From: Chrysoporthe austroafricana
Taxonomy: Eukaryota; Ascomycota; Sordariomycetes; Diaporthales; Cryphonectriaceae
DNA: 64,000 nt
Assembly: GCA_001051155.2 (NCBI GenBank)
Contig: JYIP02000005.1
Coordinates: 930,001 to 994,000, forward strand
Direction of reading: 5' to 3'
The notes below the pieces were generated by a model. It saw nothing but the letters and a program-made list of their open reading frames with translations. It was not told where the DNA came from and searched no databases. The position numbers and the translations under genes were made by a program. Position 1 is the stretch's first letter. Every line of letters starts with the position of its first letter. Of this stretch, positions 23,406-33,519 are shown in pieces.

Positions 23406-24241
23406 GACCCCTAGACTCCTCCGGCTTCAGGAACACAGGCCATCGTCTCAGCCTGCGCTCCCTGGCTTGAGGTCCTGATCTTCCAGCGCAGCGCGGGGCT
23501 TCTTCAAATCGGAATGAAGAGCCAGAAGATACTGCCGGCAGCGTCTCCTCCGGGCGCTTGCCTGCGCCCCGCTTTCTGCCTGGTCTGGCCGTGCTCGCCT
23601 GTAGCAGGGCGCGGCGGCAGGGGAGAGCATGTATGGCTAGCGGTTCTAAGCCTGCTGGTCAGAGGTCCAGTTGCCTTTGGACGCCAGTGACGACACTGCA
23701 CGGTCGTCTGCAGAGTTCAAGATCCTGGCACGTCGGTGCGCCGTTCATTTCCAGGCCATCACTGTTGCCGGCGAGCCACCATAAGCTCTAGAATTCGGTC
23801 TATTGGAGGCATGACAGCCTCCGTAGCTCCTAGGGCCACGGGAACCGTCTAGAGAGCTGGGGCATGACGGGCGGTTGAAGTGATCCGAGTCATAGGATGA
23901 CTCGATCTGCAGTGTAGCTTGCTGAGCGGGGCTGGGGATCAGCGTGTTTTAGGCATACAGTGAAGCATCGCAGGCCGAGTATTGACGCCACTGACGACTG
24001 GAGCTAGTAGTGTCTGGCTGGGGCGCGCGGAAGGACGACCAGGGGGCACACGTCAGCACGCACTCGATCCAGACAACCAAACACCAACTTGGCACCCTGG
24101 CGCGGGGGGCCCGAAACGCCGGCCGGCCAGAACCTCCGGCCCCGGGAGAGAAAGGCTTGTTTTTGCTCCGTTCTCACTCGCCCGCCGTGAGCCCGTCAGC
24201 GGGGCCGGGGTCCGGCCCGTCAGCGGCCTGCGTCTCGCCTG

Positions 24242-24245
<4 letters not shown>

Positions 24246-24287
<42 letters not shown>
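24246..24287. repeat. (TC)21 microsatellite
   Basis: Perfect TC dinucleotide run of 42 bases, about 370 bases before the ATG of the secreted protein gene. Pyrimidine tracts are frequent in fungal promoters. Confidence 0.95.
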
Positions 24288-24291
<4 letters not shown>

Positions 24292-24656
24292 ACTGAGGCC
24301 AGACAAGCTTCGGGACCGTGGGGTAGCGCAGGCAGAGACAGGGCGAGGGAGATATTTTCTGAGGCCGGCGTTGTGGGACGGGCCGTCGTGGTGGTGAGAC
24401 GCTGCCGCCTCAACCATCGCGCATCATTTATACCACGGGCTCGCCCTCCTCTCCTGCTCGCCAGGTCTTGGCATTTTCCCCATCCTCTATCGTCTTCTCC
24501 TCTCCTTGCTCTCCCAGGACGGATGTAGCACTTCTTTTCTGTTCTTGTATTATTCATACTAAAGCCTTTTCCCCAACGCTGTGCGTTCTGTCACTCCTTC
24601 ACCTTCCCCTTCACGCCTACACCCTTCCTTAAGCGTCACCACCACCATCATCGAAG

Positions 24657-25340
24657 ATGAAGGCTACCACCACCGCCAGCCTCCTCACGGCTCTCCTCGC
24701 CGCGGGCGTCACCGCCTCGCCGGGCCTCTTCGACGACATCCACAGCGACTTCGACGAGGCCAAGACGAACGTGGAGGAGGCCTGGTCGTCGGCGACGGAG
24801 AGCACGACGACGACCTCCTCGTCCAGCTCGACCACCACCACCGCCACGGCGACCGCCACCGCCTACCCGGGCTGCACCTCGTCGGGGTCCAACTCGTGGT
24901 GCGGCGTCATCATCGGGGGCCAGGCGGACCCTAAGAGCAACAGCACGCCGGCCAGCTACAACGTCACCATCACGGACAGCAAGTGCAAGCAGGTCGCCTC
25001 GCAGACCAACGTCAAGACCAACACCAGCGTGAGCTTCGATAGCGACGTCGGCCACTGGGAGTTCGGCGTCTACGGCGGCTCCGGCCTGAACATGACGTAT
25101 GAGGGCCGCAACATCAGCGACTTCAAGAACTGGGACAGCTGGGGTGTTGAGTACCTCAACTACACCGAAGGTCGGGTGCTGATGTATGGTGGCATCACGA
25201 ACTGCACGAGCGCAGACAAGGAGAAGTCGTCGGATAGTGCGAAGGACTCTGACAAGGACAGCAAGAGCGCAGCTGTCCGGGGCTATGGCGCGGGGTGGAC
25301 CCTCGGTGCGGTGTTCCTGGCGATGACTGCGGTGTTGTAA
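24657..25340 (+). CDS. small secreted, probably GPI-anchored Ser/Thr-rich protein
   Basis: Intronless protein of 227 residues, not recognised as a known enzyme. Visible parts: signal peptide (1-20, ending VTA), an acidic helix-like stretch (24-44), a Ser/Thr/Ala-rich linker (46-69), then a domain of about 120 residues with four cysteines (first two at 73 and 82) and several N-glycosylation sequons (for example NST, NVT, NTS, NMT, NIS, NYT, NCT). A Lys/Asp/Ser-rich spacer precedes a final hydrophobic tail (about 207-227) fitting a GPI-anchor signal. The likely place is the plasma membrane or cell wall. A TATA-like TTTATACC lies near 24427. The codon bias is strongly C/G-ending, as expected for a real and well-expressed gene. 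Confidence 0.82.
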   Translation: MKATTTASLLTALLAAGVTASPGLFDDIHSDFDEAKTNVEEAWSSATESTTTTSSSSSTTTTATATATAYPGCTSSGSNSWCGVIIGGQADPKSNSTPASYNVTITDSKCKQVASQTNVKTNTSVSFDSDVGHWEFGVYGGSGLNMTYEGRNISDFKNWDSWGVEYLNYTEGRVLMYGGITNCTSADKEKSSDSAKDSDKDSKSAAVRGYGAGWTLGAVFLAMTAVL

Positions 25341-25639
25341 GCTAAGTGTACGAGAAAGGGAGACACAAAAGAGAGAGCCTTCTCGGAGGGGGTGGGGTTT
25401 GTTGTTGTCACGAAAATGTTGCCATTACATTAAAGTAGCCGCATTTGTTGGCTGGATATGGAGAGCTAGATAGCGCGGGCGCTGTGCTTCCCACGGTGGG
25501 ATCGCGTTAGGCTGGGTCATATATCTAGGCATACTAAGCTATTTCTCATCTGTTCAATCATCTGCCCCCAAAGAGCTCCCCAACCAAGAAGTTTGCAGCC
25601 GGATGTAATTCTGACATCCACTGACATCGGTGGAGTTCT

Positions 25640-26584
25640 TCACACGTTTACTCCCGGGTACGTACCCACCGTCAGACTCGTCTTCCCGTGGCCCGAGAAA
25701 ACCGCAACACTATTACGGCTCCTGGGAGAACCACAGGTGTGCTTGTGCACGCCCCAGTAGCCCTTCTGGCAGTCCCTGTCGCAGAACCACGCCTCGTTGT
25801 AGGGGTTCTTGCAGCCGCCGCACCTCATCAGCTTCTTGCCCTCGGCCCGGATTTCACCGTCAACCTTGCCACAGGCATGGCAGCTCTTCTCTCTGAAGCT
25901 ACGGCTCGTGCCGGACATGTAGCTGTCAAGTGCTGCGAGGAATTGACGCTTTCCGGGGCCGCGAAAGTGCTCGTCTTGGGAAAAATTGATGAAGCCTTCC
26001 CGACAGATCATTCTGGGCACGAGTTGGCGGAGATATCCGATGTCGTCCTCCTTGATATGCGAGCCGTAGGTCATCAAGACGACGACAAGGGCGATGACAC
26101 GGTACTTGTCATCCAGGGCGAGGATAGGATGGTTCTTCGTCTCTTCCCGCTTCCGGTATGCCTGCAAGAGTCGATCCCCGAGGCCGGCATCGAGTTTCTG
26201 ACGGATGCTATTGCTAAGAAGGTGAGTCCTGGCGCTGTCCGGAGCCTCGAGCCCTGGCAGGTCGACATAGATAGCATCGGTACTGACGACAGGAGTGGAT
26301 GTGCCTAGGTGGACCTTGGAGTAGTAGTTGAACTCCTCCTGGTATGCTTGCATGTAGAACTGCTGCACACCTACTGGGGCCGGCACAAGCAATTGCACCA
26401 GGATGCCGGCGAATTGGACCTTGTCGTCTCCGGCGATGTGCTCAGCAACCGTTACACACCAGCCTATGAGCTTGTCATGATCAAGGATGCCTGAGAAAAA
26501 GGACAGTATCAGCTACCCGGCCAATCATCGATTGTGTGGTCGCTAGATGGGACAAGTTAACCTACGTTGTCCCCAGCGACCCAT
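25640..26584 (-). CDS. MYND zinc-finger protein of unknown function
   Basis: Protein of 289 residues. A 19-base first exon (26566-26584, encoding MGRWGQ plus one base) is joined to 25640-26490 across a 75-base intron (26491-26565, GTAGGT...CAG). The joined N-terminus MGRWGQRILDHDK is the usual opening of a fungus-specific protein group, which decides the start. A C-terminal MYND finger is clear: Cys210/213, Cys230/233, Cys243/247, His255 and Cys259 (C-x2-C, C-x2-C, C-x3-C, H-x3-C). MYND fingers bind proline-rich peptides of partner proteins. No SET domain is present, so it is not a methyltransferase. The N-terminal 200 residues are helical-looking and unrecognised. It ends head-on toward the GPI-type gene at 24657 with a 299-base gap. 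Confidence 0.8.
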
Positions 26585-27286
26585 CTTGAATCTTGACAAC
26601 AATGGAACCTCCAGTAGATAATGTCGCGCAAGATGGCCTCCAAGCACGTCTTTGGCACGGTCCCCAGAGTGAGCTTGAAGTAACCAGATCGGGAGCTGTG
26701 ACCAGACGGCGGTTCTGGTAAGGTTGGGAGACAAGTCCGTCCTGGGTCGGAGAGGGAGCGCTGAGACGAGTTTTCAAGGGGAAGAAGGGTTGAGATACTG
26801 GAACGGTGCAGGAAGATCCACGATGGTCAGAAGAGAGAAAGGATAATAATACAAGTAAAAGGCGCCAGGTAAGCAGTGGGACCTTTCTGCAGGAGAGGAA
26901 GGAACAGTACGGCTAGGTGATTGCCCTGCAGTCTGTGAGGAGAAAAGCTGCGTCGCTGCAGGTGCAATCGGTGGTGCAAGTGCAGGTAGGCTGCCACACA
27001 CTATCGCTCCTTCCCACCTCCCAAAGTGAGCAAGCCAACCTGACCACCTGACCAAGCCACAGCTTCTCTCCTCCCCATTATCAACCACCGAACCCTCAAC
27101 CTCCCCAAGAGTTAGTCCCAAGGCTCAGGCTCTTTGAGCTTCTGCATCACCTGCAGCCTCATCCCTACAGTCCCAACAACCTCCTGGGGCATCAGACAGC
27201 AGACCAGCCCGCTTCACTGCTTGCTGCACGCAGCATCGAGCCGTGGGCCCCAAGTACCTCACCCTCACCCCACTGGTGCCCCTTCG
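26585..27286. other. intergenic region upstream of the MYND gene
   Basis: About 0.7 kb between the 3' end of the Zn2Cys6 gene and the start of the MYND gene, both on the minus strand; it probably holds the MYND promoter. No gene or clear motif seen. Confidence 0.5.
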
Positions 27287-29464
27287 TCACCTGCCATCCG
27301 CCGCCCCAGGATCGTTGTTCTTCACATCCGGCGGCGTCATTTTCAGTGGGAAGAACGAGTACAGATCCGTCGCCAGCACATCGTAGTGGAAGTGCGAGAG
27401 AGGATCTAGCCACTCGCCGCCCGCCTCCGTATCCTCTGGAAGCCCCTCGCAGGGGTTGCCTCCGCCCCCGGCAACATCGCCGCCGAGATCGGGGAAGTAG
27501 ATGAGCTGCTGGTCCGGTGCGTTGAGCGAAGGGAATTGCGCGTTCGAGGTGGGGTTGGCTGTGGCCACCGCCGCCTGCTGGTCTGGGCTCAGGAACGACG
27601 GCGGCGACGGCAGCGGCGGGTTGGCCGTCTGCTGGAGGAGCGGGTCCGTGAGGCCTAGCACGCCGGGCGTGGCCGTCGCGCCCACGCTCTTCCTCGAGAT
27701 TGTGTCCTCGACAACGCGGAGGATCTGCCGGATCGACTTGCGGGCATTCGTTACCGGCTCGTCCTGGATCATGATGTCTAGGGACTGTAGCGCCATGTTG
27801 ATGTACTCAGCATTGTAGGGGTATTTGGACGGATGTCGCAGGATGTCGAAGAGCAGGACAGCGCAGCTCGACTCGAAGAAGTACCCGTTGTACCGCGAAG
27901 TCCTGCAGACCTCATGCTTCCTGATCTGGGAGTGTGCGTACAGGATACAGTCCTGCGCCGAGTCGATGGCCATTCGACAGGCTTGCCGAAGCCACATCGC
28001 ACTGCCTCCACTGGCCCCCTCACCACTTTTCGCATCAGGGCCGGCGTTCAGGGCGTGGTCGGCCACGAGAAACGGCCTGTACGTGAGCAGAATCGTCTGG
28101 TAGAAGAGGGTGTGCAGAATCAGCGACGCTGGATCCTGTGAGGTGACTGTGTGGCCCTCGTTGGCAGAGCCGATGCCGTTCTTGCTCGCAAACTCACGGA
28201 GCTGTGCATGGACTGTCTCGGCTGCCGTGTACAGCTTCCTCAGGGAATCGTACCGTTGCGTGTAGATCACCCTCGCCATATGTTCCGCGATGTGTGCAAG
28301 CTGGCAGAGGCTGACCAGGAGCGGCTGGTCGTCCGGGAACGGTGACGACATGTCCGCCATCCGGAGCGAGCTCTCCCTGCCCACCGTCATCGAGTACCAG
28401 CTCTCCAGGGTGTACAGACACCACAGCGTTATGCGGAATTTCTGCACGTCCTCGGCCCGACATAGACAATTGGCAGATTCGCGGTGGAGCCCCAGGGCAA
28501 AGGCCTTCCTACACGCCGTGCCCAGGGAGAGATACACCTGGTTCGGTCTGCCCATGTCCGTGTGATACTGTGCCACCAACAAGGAGAACTGGATCATCTG
28601 CAGGCTGACGGTATCGTCGAACACCACGGCCTCGTACTTGGCTCGGGTAAGGAGCATCTCCGCAATGTCGGTGTGTGGTGTGGCCAGGGCTCCGTTCGCC
28701 AGGATAGCCAACGTGAGGGCCTTCATCTGCGTGGGCCGCCCCTGGCTCTGCTCCACGCCGCCGTACAGATTATGCAGCAACATATCCAGCTCGTCGCTTG
28801 TGTAGAAGGGGAGAATTCTCGCAGCCCAGGCCTTGAACGCCTTCAGGAACACCCTGGCCTGTTCGAGGGGTACCTCAGGGAAGAAGGAGCCCGCCGGGCG
28901 GAGGGTGGAGCTTATGTCCACGCGCGGAGCCGTGCCGAAGAAAAAGCTGCGCTGCAGGAACAAGTCCAGGCCGGGGCCGCCCTCCTGCACCTCACGGTCC
29001 TGCTGGCCCTGCGGCCCGGAGGACGAGATGATACCCCTGTGGACCTGCTGGAGGAAGGCAAATTGCGACGCAGGTCCGTAGAACAGCCTGGAGTTCTCGG
29101 TCCACTCCCTGCCGCTACCGTTTTCATGGGCCGCCGCTACACTCTGGTACACGGTGCTGTACGCCGAGGCCGACTTGGGTCCTCCGTCCTCGGGCAGCCG
29201 CCTGCTGAACCCCACCGGCGATATGGCCCGGTCCGCCGGGCTCGGGAGAGGGCTCTGCCCGACATGCTTCGCATCCGAGGGCGTCGACTTCGTGGCGGCG
29301 GCGGCGGCGGCGGCGGCGCGGTGGACACCGCTTTTCCTAACGCGAGTGCGGAGACGGTACGTGCACTCCGAGGGCCTCTTCTCGCAGCGGTTGCACGGCG
29401 TTGCGCCGTCACACCGGATCTTGCGCCTCCGGCAGGGCTCGCACGCCTTCGGGTTCTTCTCCAT
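27287..29464 (-). CDS. Zn2Cys6 fungal transcription factor
   Basis: Nuclear regulator of 725 residues, read as one uninterrupted frame. The N-terminal binuclear zinc cluster has cysteines at 8, 11, 18, 24, 27 and 34 (C-x2-C-x6-C-x5-C-x2-C-x6-C). Basic residues follow and then a short poly-Ala run encoded by a GCC/GCG-type repeat (about 29291-29318). The middle region (about 200-520) reads as the fungal-specific transcription factor domain (PF04082 type), with segments such as the MTVGRESSLRMADMSSPFP part typical of its core. The C-terminus is Pro/Gln/Asn-rich with an acidic end, plausibly the activation region. I took the ATG at 29462-29464 because the zinc cluster starts seven codons later; upstream in-frame codons are Arg/Pro-rich leader. 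The target genes are not evident from the neighbours. Confidence 0.9.
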   Translation of the reverse strand: MEKNPKACEPCRRRKIRCDGATPCNRCEKRPSECTYRLRTRVRKSGVHRAAAAAAAATKSTPSDAKHVGQSPLPSPADRAISPVGFSRRLPEDGGPKSASAYSTVYQSVAAAHENGSGREWTENSRLFYGPASQFAFLQQVHRGIISSSGPQGQQDREVQEGGPGLDLFLQRSFFFGTAPRVDISSTLRPAGSFFPEVPLEQARVFLKAFKAWAARILPFYTSDELDMLLHNLYGGVEQSQGRPTQMKALTLAILANGALATPHTDIAEMLLTRAKYEAVVFDDTVSLQMIQFSLLVAQYHTDMGRPNQVYLSLGTACRKAFALGLHRESANCLCRAEDVQKFRITLWCLYTLESWYSMTVGRESSLRMADMSSPFPDDQPLLVSLCQLAHIAEHMARVIYTQRYDSLRKLYTAAETVHAQLREFASKNGIGSANEGHTVTSQDPASLILHTLFYQTILLTYRPFLVADHALNAGPDAKSGEGASGGSAMWLRQACRMAIDSAQDCILYAHSQIRKHEVCRTSRYNGYFFESSCAVLLFDILRHPSKYPYNAEYINMALQSLDIMIQDEPVTNARKSIRQILRVVEDTISRKSVGATATPGVLGLTDPLLQQTANPPLPSPPSFLSPDQQAAVATANPTSNAQFPSLNAPDQQLIYFPDLGGDVAGGGGNPCEGLPEDTEAGGEWLDPLSHFHYDVLATDLYSFFPLKMTPPDVKNNDPGAADGR

Positions 29465-32400
29465 CCTCGGGGCGACCAGCCCGGCAGCCCGGCAGCTTGG
29501 CAGTTTCCGGGCCGAGGGCCGAACAGGCCACGGATGACTGCGGCGCCCGGTGCGGGCTGTAGGGTATAGACGAGGCGTGTGCTCGTCTCGGCCTGCCTCA
29601 CGCCGGGCGGATGTCCCGGGCGAGGCGAGAAGAGCGCGAGGCGAGCCCACCACCGTAAATCCGGACAGCGTCGCAGGCTGGGGGCCCGAGAGGGGGGGGG
29701 CCTGCAGATGTGTCTGCTAAGTGATGGCCAATAAAACGAGGCCCGGGTATACGAATCTTCGGGCTGGCTGTCTGGCTGCAGAGTACGGGAGCAGGACGCA
29801 TTGTCGCCAGCGAGGGGACGTTGACCTCGCGCGCGGTAAATCCGTTAATCCGTGCCCCAACCTAACCCAACCACCTACGACCACCACCCAGGCGGATCAA
29901 TCACGCCACGGCGGCCCGGCCCTACCAGCGACGCGGGTCGGGATGACACCGCAGGCCTTTTCCCGGACAGGTGCCAGCCATGCGGTGCCATGCTGCCGGC
30001 ACTGAGTCTCACTGCACCGCGCATGCGGTCGTATTTTCGATCGAAGACCGTTTTGACGCACCGCTTGCATCAGGCGTCCTGTCTGCTCGGCATGTGACAG
30101 CGGGGGCACCTGCGGGGTGGATTTTTTTTTTTTTTTTCTTCACAGGGGCACTCAGGCAGGCTACGGTGCGATCAAGGCCGTACCGTGCCTGTGCCCGACT
30201 CTAGCATCTCTCGGAGAACAGAATTGTCGCCCCAAAAGCCGCAGCAGGACTGATATCGGGGTGCCAAGAGATAGCCGCGCTAGACTGCGGTGGTCTGTTA
30301 CCTAGAGCGAGCAAGAAGTCCGACCTCGAGACTTCACCTACTTGAAACGGCCCAGCAGAACATGGAGGCCAGGGTCGGCAGACGCCGAATATGCAGCGCA
30401 GACAGGGTTTACACTCGTACCCAGTAAAGCCGCGACGCGACAGGCAAAGACCCCGGCGACACACGCATCAGAATCAAGGCCGCCATAATAAACACAAAAA
30501 TAATGACAATACTACACGGGAAGGGGGCAGAAAAGGGAAAAGGGCCTTTCATCAAACCCGCCGTCCGTCATGGACCCGACTTAGGCCGTCGTATCAGAGC
30601 AATATATTGCCATCGTCATCTCCGGCCGTGTCCCCCTGCGAGAGGAAAGACAGCACAGCACCCCCGATACGGTAGTACTATCACAGTAGCATTGCCGTGC
30701 CCCGCCAGTTCGGAGCTTTGGACCCTGGGAAAAAAAGATTTAGCGCATCTTCACAAGAGCCCGCCCGGGCCCCCGGGATATTTCTGAGGGCGAGCAGCCA
30801 TGATCCCAGCGCCGACCGGAGTGTGCCGACCAACCTTCCCCTTTTCTTTCTTTGTTTTTTATCCTCTTTTTATGTCACCGCTTGTAGTACTATGTAAGGT
30901 ACTACTACTACTACTACAGACACACACAAGGTCCACGAGACGGGCTCGGTGATAAGGCCCTTCGCCGGGGGGAGGGGAGAGATGTCACAGCCGAGTCCCT
31001 CGCTAGCCGGGCAGACCCATCCTGAGGGAAGCCCCGCGTTCTCGCGAGGTGGTGTTGGGCACACCTCGCCCGCGGCAGGCTGCGTGCTCTTGCTCTGCCC
31101 GCCCGTGGGTCATGCTGGCGCGCGGCTGGGTCTGGTGGAGAGGGAGAGGGCGACACGGCACTGCACGGTTGCTACAGTGTGGGCGTGAGCAGCGGCAGCA
31201 GGCCCTCTCATCGTCGATCCGGGCGGGCAGACTGGAGCCACCTGCAGGACGGACCCTCCAGCCCCAAGGCAGGAATGCTGTGCCCCCCCTTCTCGTGACC
31301 CAGCCCAGCCAGCCTGATCCTCTCTTCCTCACTCTCGTTCGCGCGCTCTTCCTCTCGCCCTCTCCTCTCTATCACACCCCGCCCCGTTCACAAAAGTCCT
31401 TACCCACAGGCCCGTTCCACCGTTCGTATCGGCCTGCTACATATCACATCGATAGGTTACCCCGCCCCGCCGGGCCCAGCGTTAGGTGGCTGGCGCCCTC
31501 ACGGGGCACCCGCCAGACGCGTGGAAATGCGAGTGAGAAGGGACAGAGAGCACAAGGCAGACGCCTGCCTGGGCAGAGATCCACCCAGAGCCTGCCTGAT
31601 GAGGCCGCCCGTCCGGTAGGGACGCAGTGTGGGATGGGCTCTCGCCCTCAGAGCCCAGCCTGGGGGTCGATCCCGTGGCTGGGGCCCCGGCAGATGGCAG
31701 GATTGTCGGCTCGTGGACGTAGCTGGCATACGGTACGTCCAGCCAGCCAGTCCAGCTACTTCGTACGAACAGTAGATATCCGGCGCGGAGGGCCCGGTGT
31801 CGGCGCACGCGTGGCACCTTACTTCCGGGGATTCTGGCCGGCCAAATATCCCGGAGACAACGGGGAGGCGGCACCTTCGGTTCTTGAAGCCGGGCCTCCT
31901 GATCGGGGCCATCTTTGATTCATCTTTGTCTGGTATTTAAAAGTTTCCGAGTCTCATGCTCGTGAGGCCAGCTGCCTCCCTGTGGTGCCGGCGTAGCCCT
32001 CGCGCCCCTCCGCCACCTGTTCGAGTACAGTACAATGATATATCATTAGACGCCGACATGAAAAAAGCAAAACATGTAATTCCAGAACACACCAACGCCG
32101 AGGACATGACGCTATCCAGCCCTGCCCTGTAAATGCCTTGTTGGACCCCTCTTGCTATGATGCACAAAACCCATGGAACATGCTGTCTGTCCGTACTTAA
32201 GTAGGCCGCCGGGCCGTGATGAAGGTGACGTGAAAGGTTTAATGTTGATGAAGTGGTATAGAAGAAACCGCGCATTGAAAATTTTCCCCCTTGGTTGCGC
32301 CGCCGTATGATATGAGAGATGTCAGAAATGTGGTGTGTCGTCTCGACCAATGGAGTTCAACCCTCCCGGGTCCCTGTCGCCCCCAGTGTCGGCAGCGGAT

Positions 32401-32933
32401 AGGCTGCTTTGTTGATTGTTCGTGGTGGTGACTTGTCTTGCGTCAAGGAGTATTGAGTTGGACTGTTTCCGACGGTCATCTCGAGGCCAGCCGCCTCCCA
32501 CTGCTTGCGAGTTGGCCCGCGTCTCGTCTTCCTCTTCATCCCCCACAGAGCGGTGTGCTGACCAGCCCGCGCCGATCACCCCGAGCCCACCCAATCCGAT
32601 CAGCCACATGACCTAGCACCGTCGAGATCTCCGGTAGCACGGAGGCGTCGTGTAGCCTTTCCCGTCTTATGTCGTGAGATATAGTGAGCGACTACAGCCC
32701 GTCAAGATCTCATAGCCACCATGACGTAAGTAGGATGTGGTCAGCTGAAAGGGTCCCCCAGGGGTGTCGACCGCAGCTCCGCCCCGCAGCCATAACTCTC
32801 GCAATCCCCCCCCCCCCCCCTTTTTTTTTTTCTTTCTTTGACTCCTTGCGATTTTCGTCGGGTCTCGAGAAGGCTCTCCTCGTCTGCTCCGCTCTCATTT
32901 CCCATGAGAGCGATGGTCCTGACGTCTTCAGGG
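29465..32933. other. 3.5-kb GC-rich region without a supported gene
   Basis: Contains T-runs near 30121-30138 and 32821-32830, a C-run at about 32809-32820, and a GTAC/TACTAC patch near 30885-30920. The long open frame at 31049-31918 (289 codons) is Arg/Pro/Ser-rich and matches nothing I know. I consider it a GC-driven frame. Confidence 0.5.
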
Positions 32934-33519
32934 TTACTTTCTGGCTCTGCTCGATGACGTGGCTGTGATCTTGCTCGTGCTCATGAGGTCTCCGATGTAT
33001 TTCTGCAGGAACTTGTTGTTGCTGTCGAGCTTGTCGTGCTCCTCCTTGACGGCCTCGATACGGTTGAATATTGCGACGAGTGATTCCTGTAGGGCCTTCG
33101 CGTGTCTGTGACGGTGCTGTCTGTCAGCGGTGGTCCCGGTGTGCACACGTGTCGGGGGAGGGGGGTGTTTAGCATCGTAGTGCCGTGCCGACTCACCTCC
33201 GTAGCTCGTCTCTCGCCTCGCGGCCGAGGTTCTCGAGGTCCTCGCTCGTCCGCCGGGGGCTCATTGCCCGAACGTCACCGGGATCTAACCTTAGTTCAGC
33301 CGGCTCTACAGCCTCGACTGATTCTCGGGGCACTATTATCGTACCGCTACTTTTTCGGCTTGGAAGGCGGGGTCGGACGGGGACTGGCGCAACGATCTGC
33401 GGGATCGAGGAGTCGCCACCGCCGACAGAAGAGGCCGAAGAGGAGTCTGAACGGGTCATCTCTGACATCTGTCGTGGGGGGTATTCGTCGAGTCGGTTCG
33501 GCTGTGGCACCTCGTCCAT
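32934..33519 (-). CDS. short coiled-coil protein, SCOC/DUF2205 family
   Basis: Protein of 164 residues in two exons: 33197-33519 and 32934-33105. The 91-base intron 33106-33196 has GTGAGT...CAG. The N-terminal 100 residues are disordered (Ser/Pro/Arg-rich). The C-terminal part after the junction (…REARDELRR then HAKALQESLVAIFNRIEAVKEE) forms a heptad-rich coiled coil of about 50 residues with LDSNNKFLQKYIGDLM, the signature of the SCOC family. Animal SCOC binds Arl1 GTPases at the Golgi and takes part in autophagy; the fungal role is inferred from that. Neither exon alone is convincing, but the junction places the helix in register, which supports the model. Confidence 0.85.

Larger units (their letters stand above)
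18124..24656. other. 6.5-kb GC-rich gene-poor region
   Basis: No supported gene. It contains a CAGGTC-type hexamer array (18242-18301), a short (GGA)n run near 18566-18587, a GTAC-rich patch at about 19285-19335, and a long TC microsatellite (24246-24287). The best frame is on the minus strand at 22857-23405 (182 codons); it is unrecognised and listed separately. Many other open frames exist, but they are expected from the high GC and lack domains. Confidence 0.5.

Noticed and set aside
28484..29569. 361-codon plus-strand frame opposite the Zn2Cys6 gene
   Set aside because: Antisense to a clear transcription factor; no domain.
31049..31918. 289-codon frame in the GC-rich region
   Set aside because: Arg/Pro/Ser-rich with comparable open frames on the opposite strand. 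No domain, signal or splice pattern.
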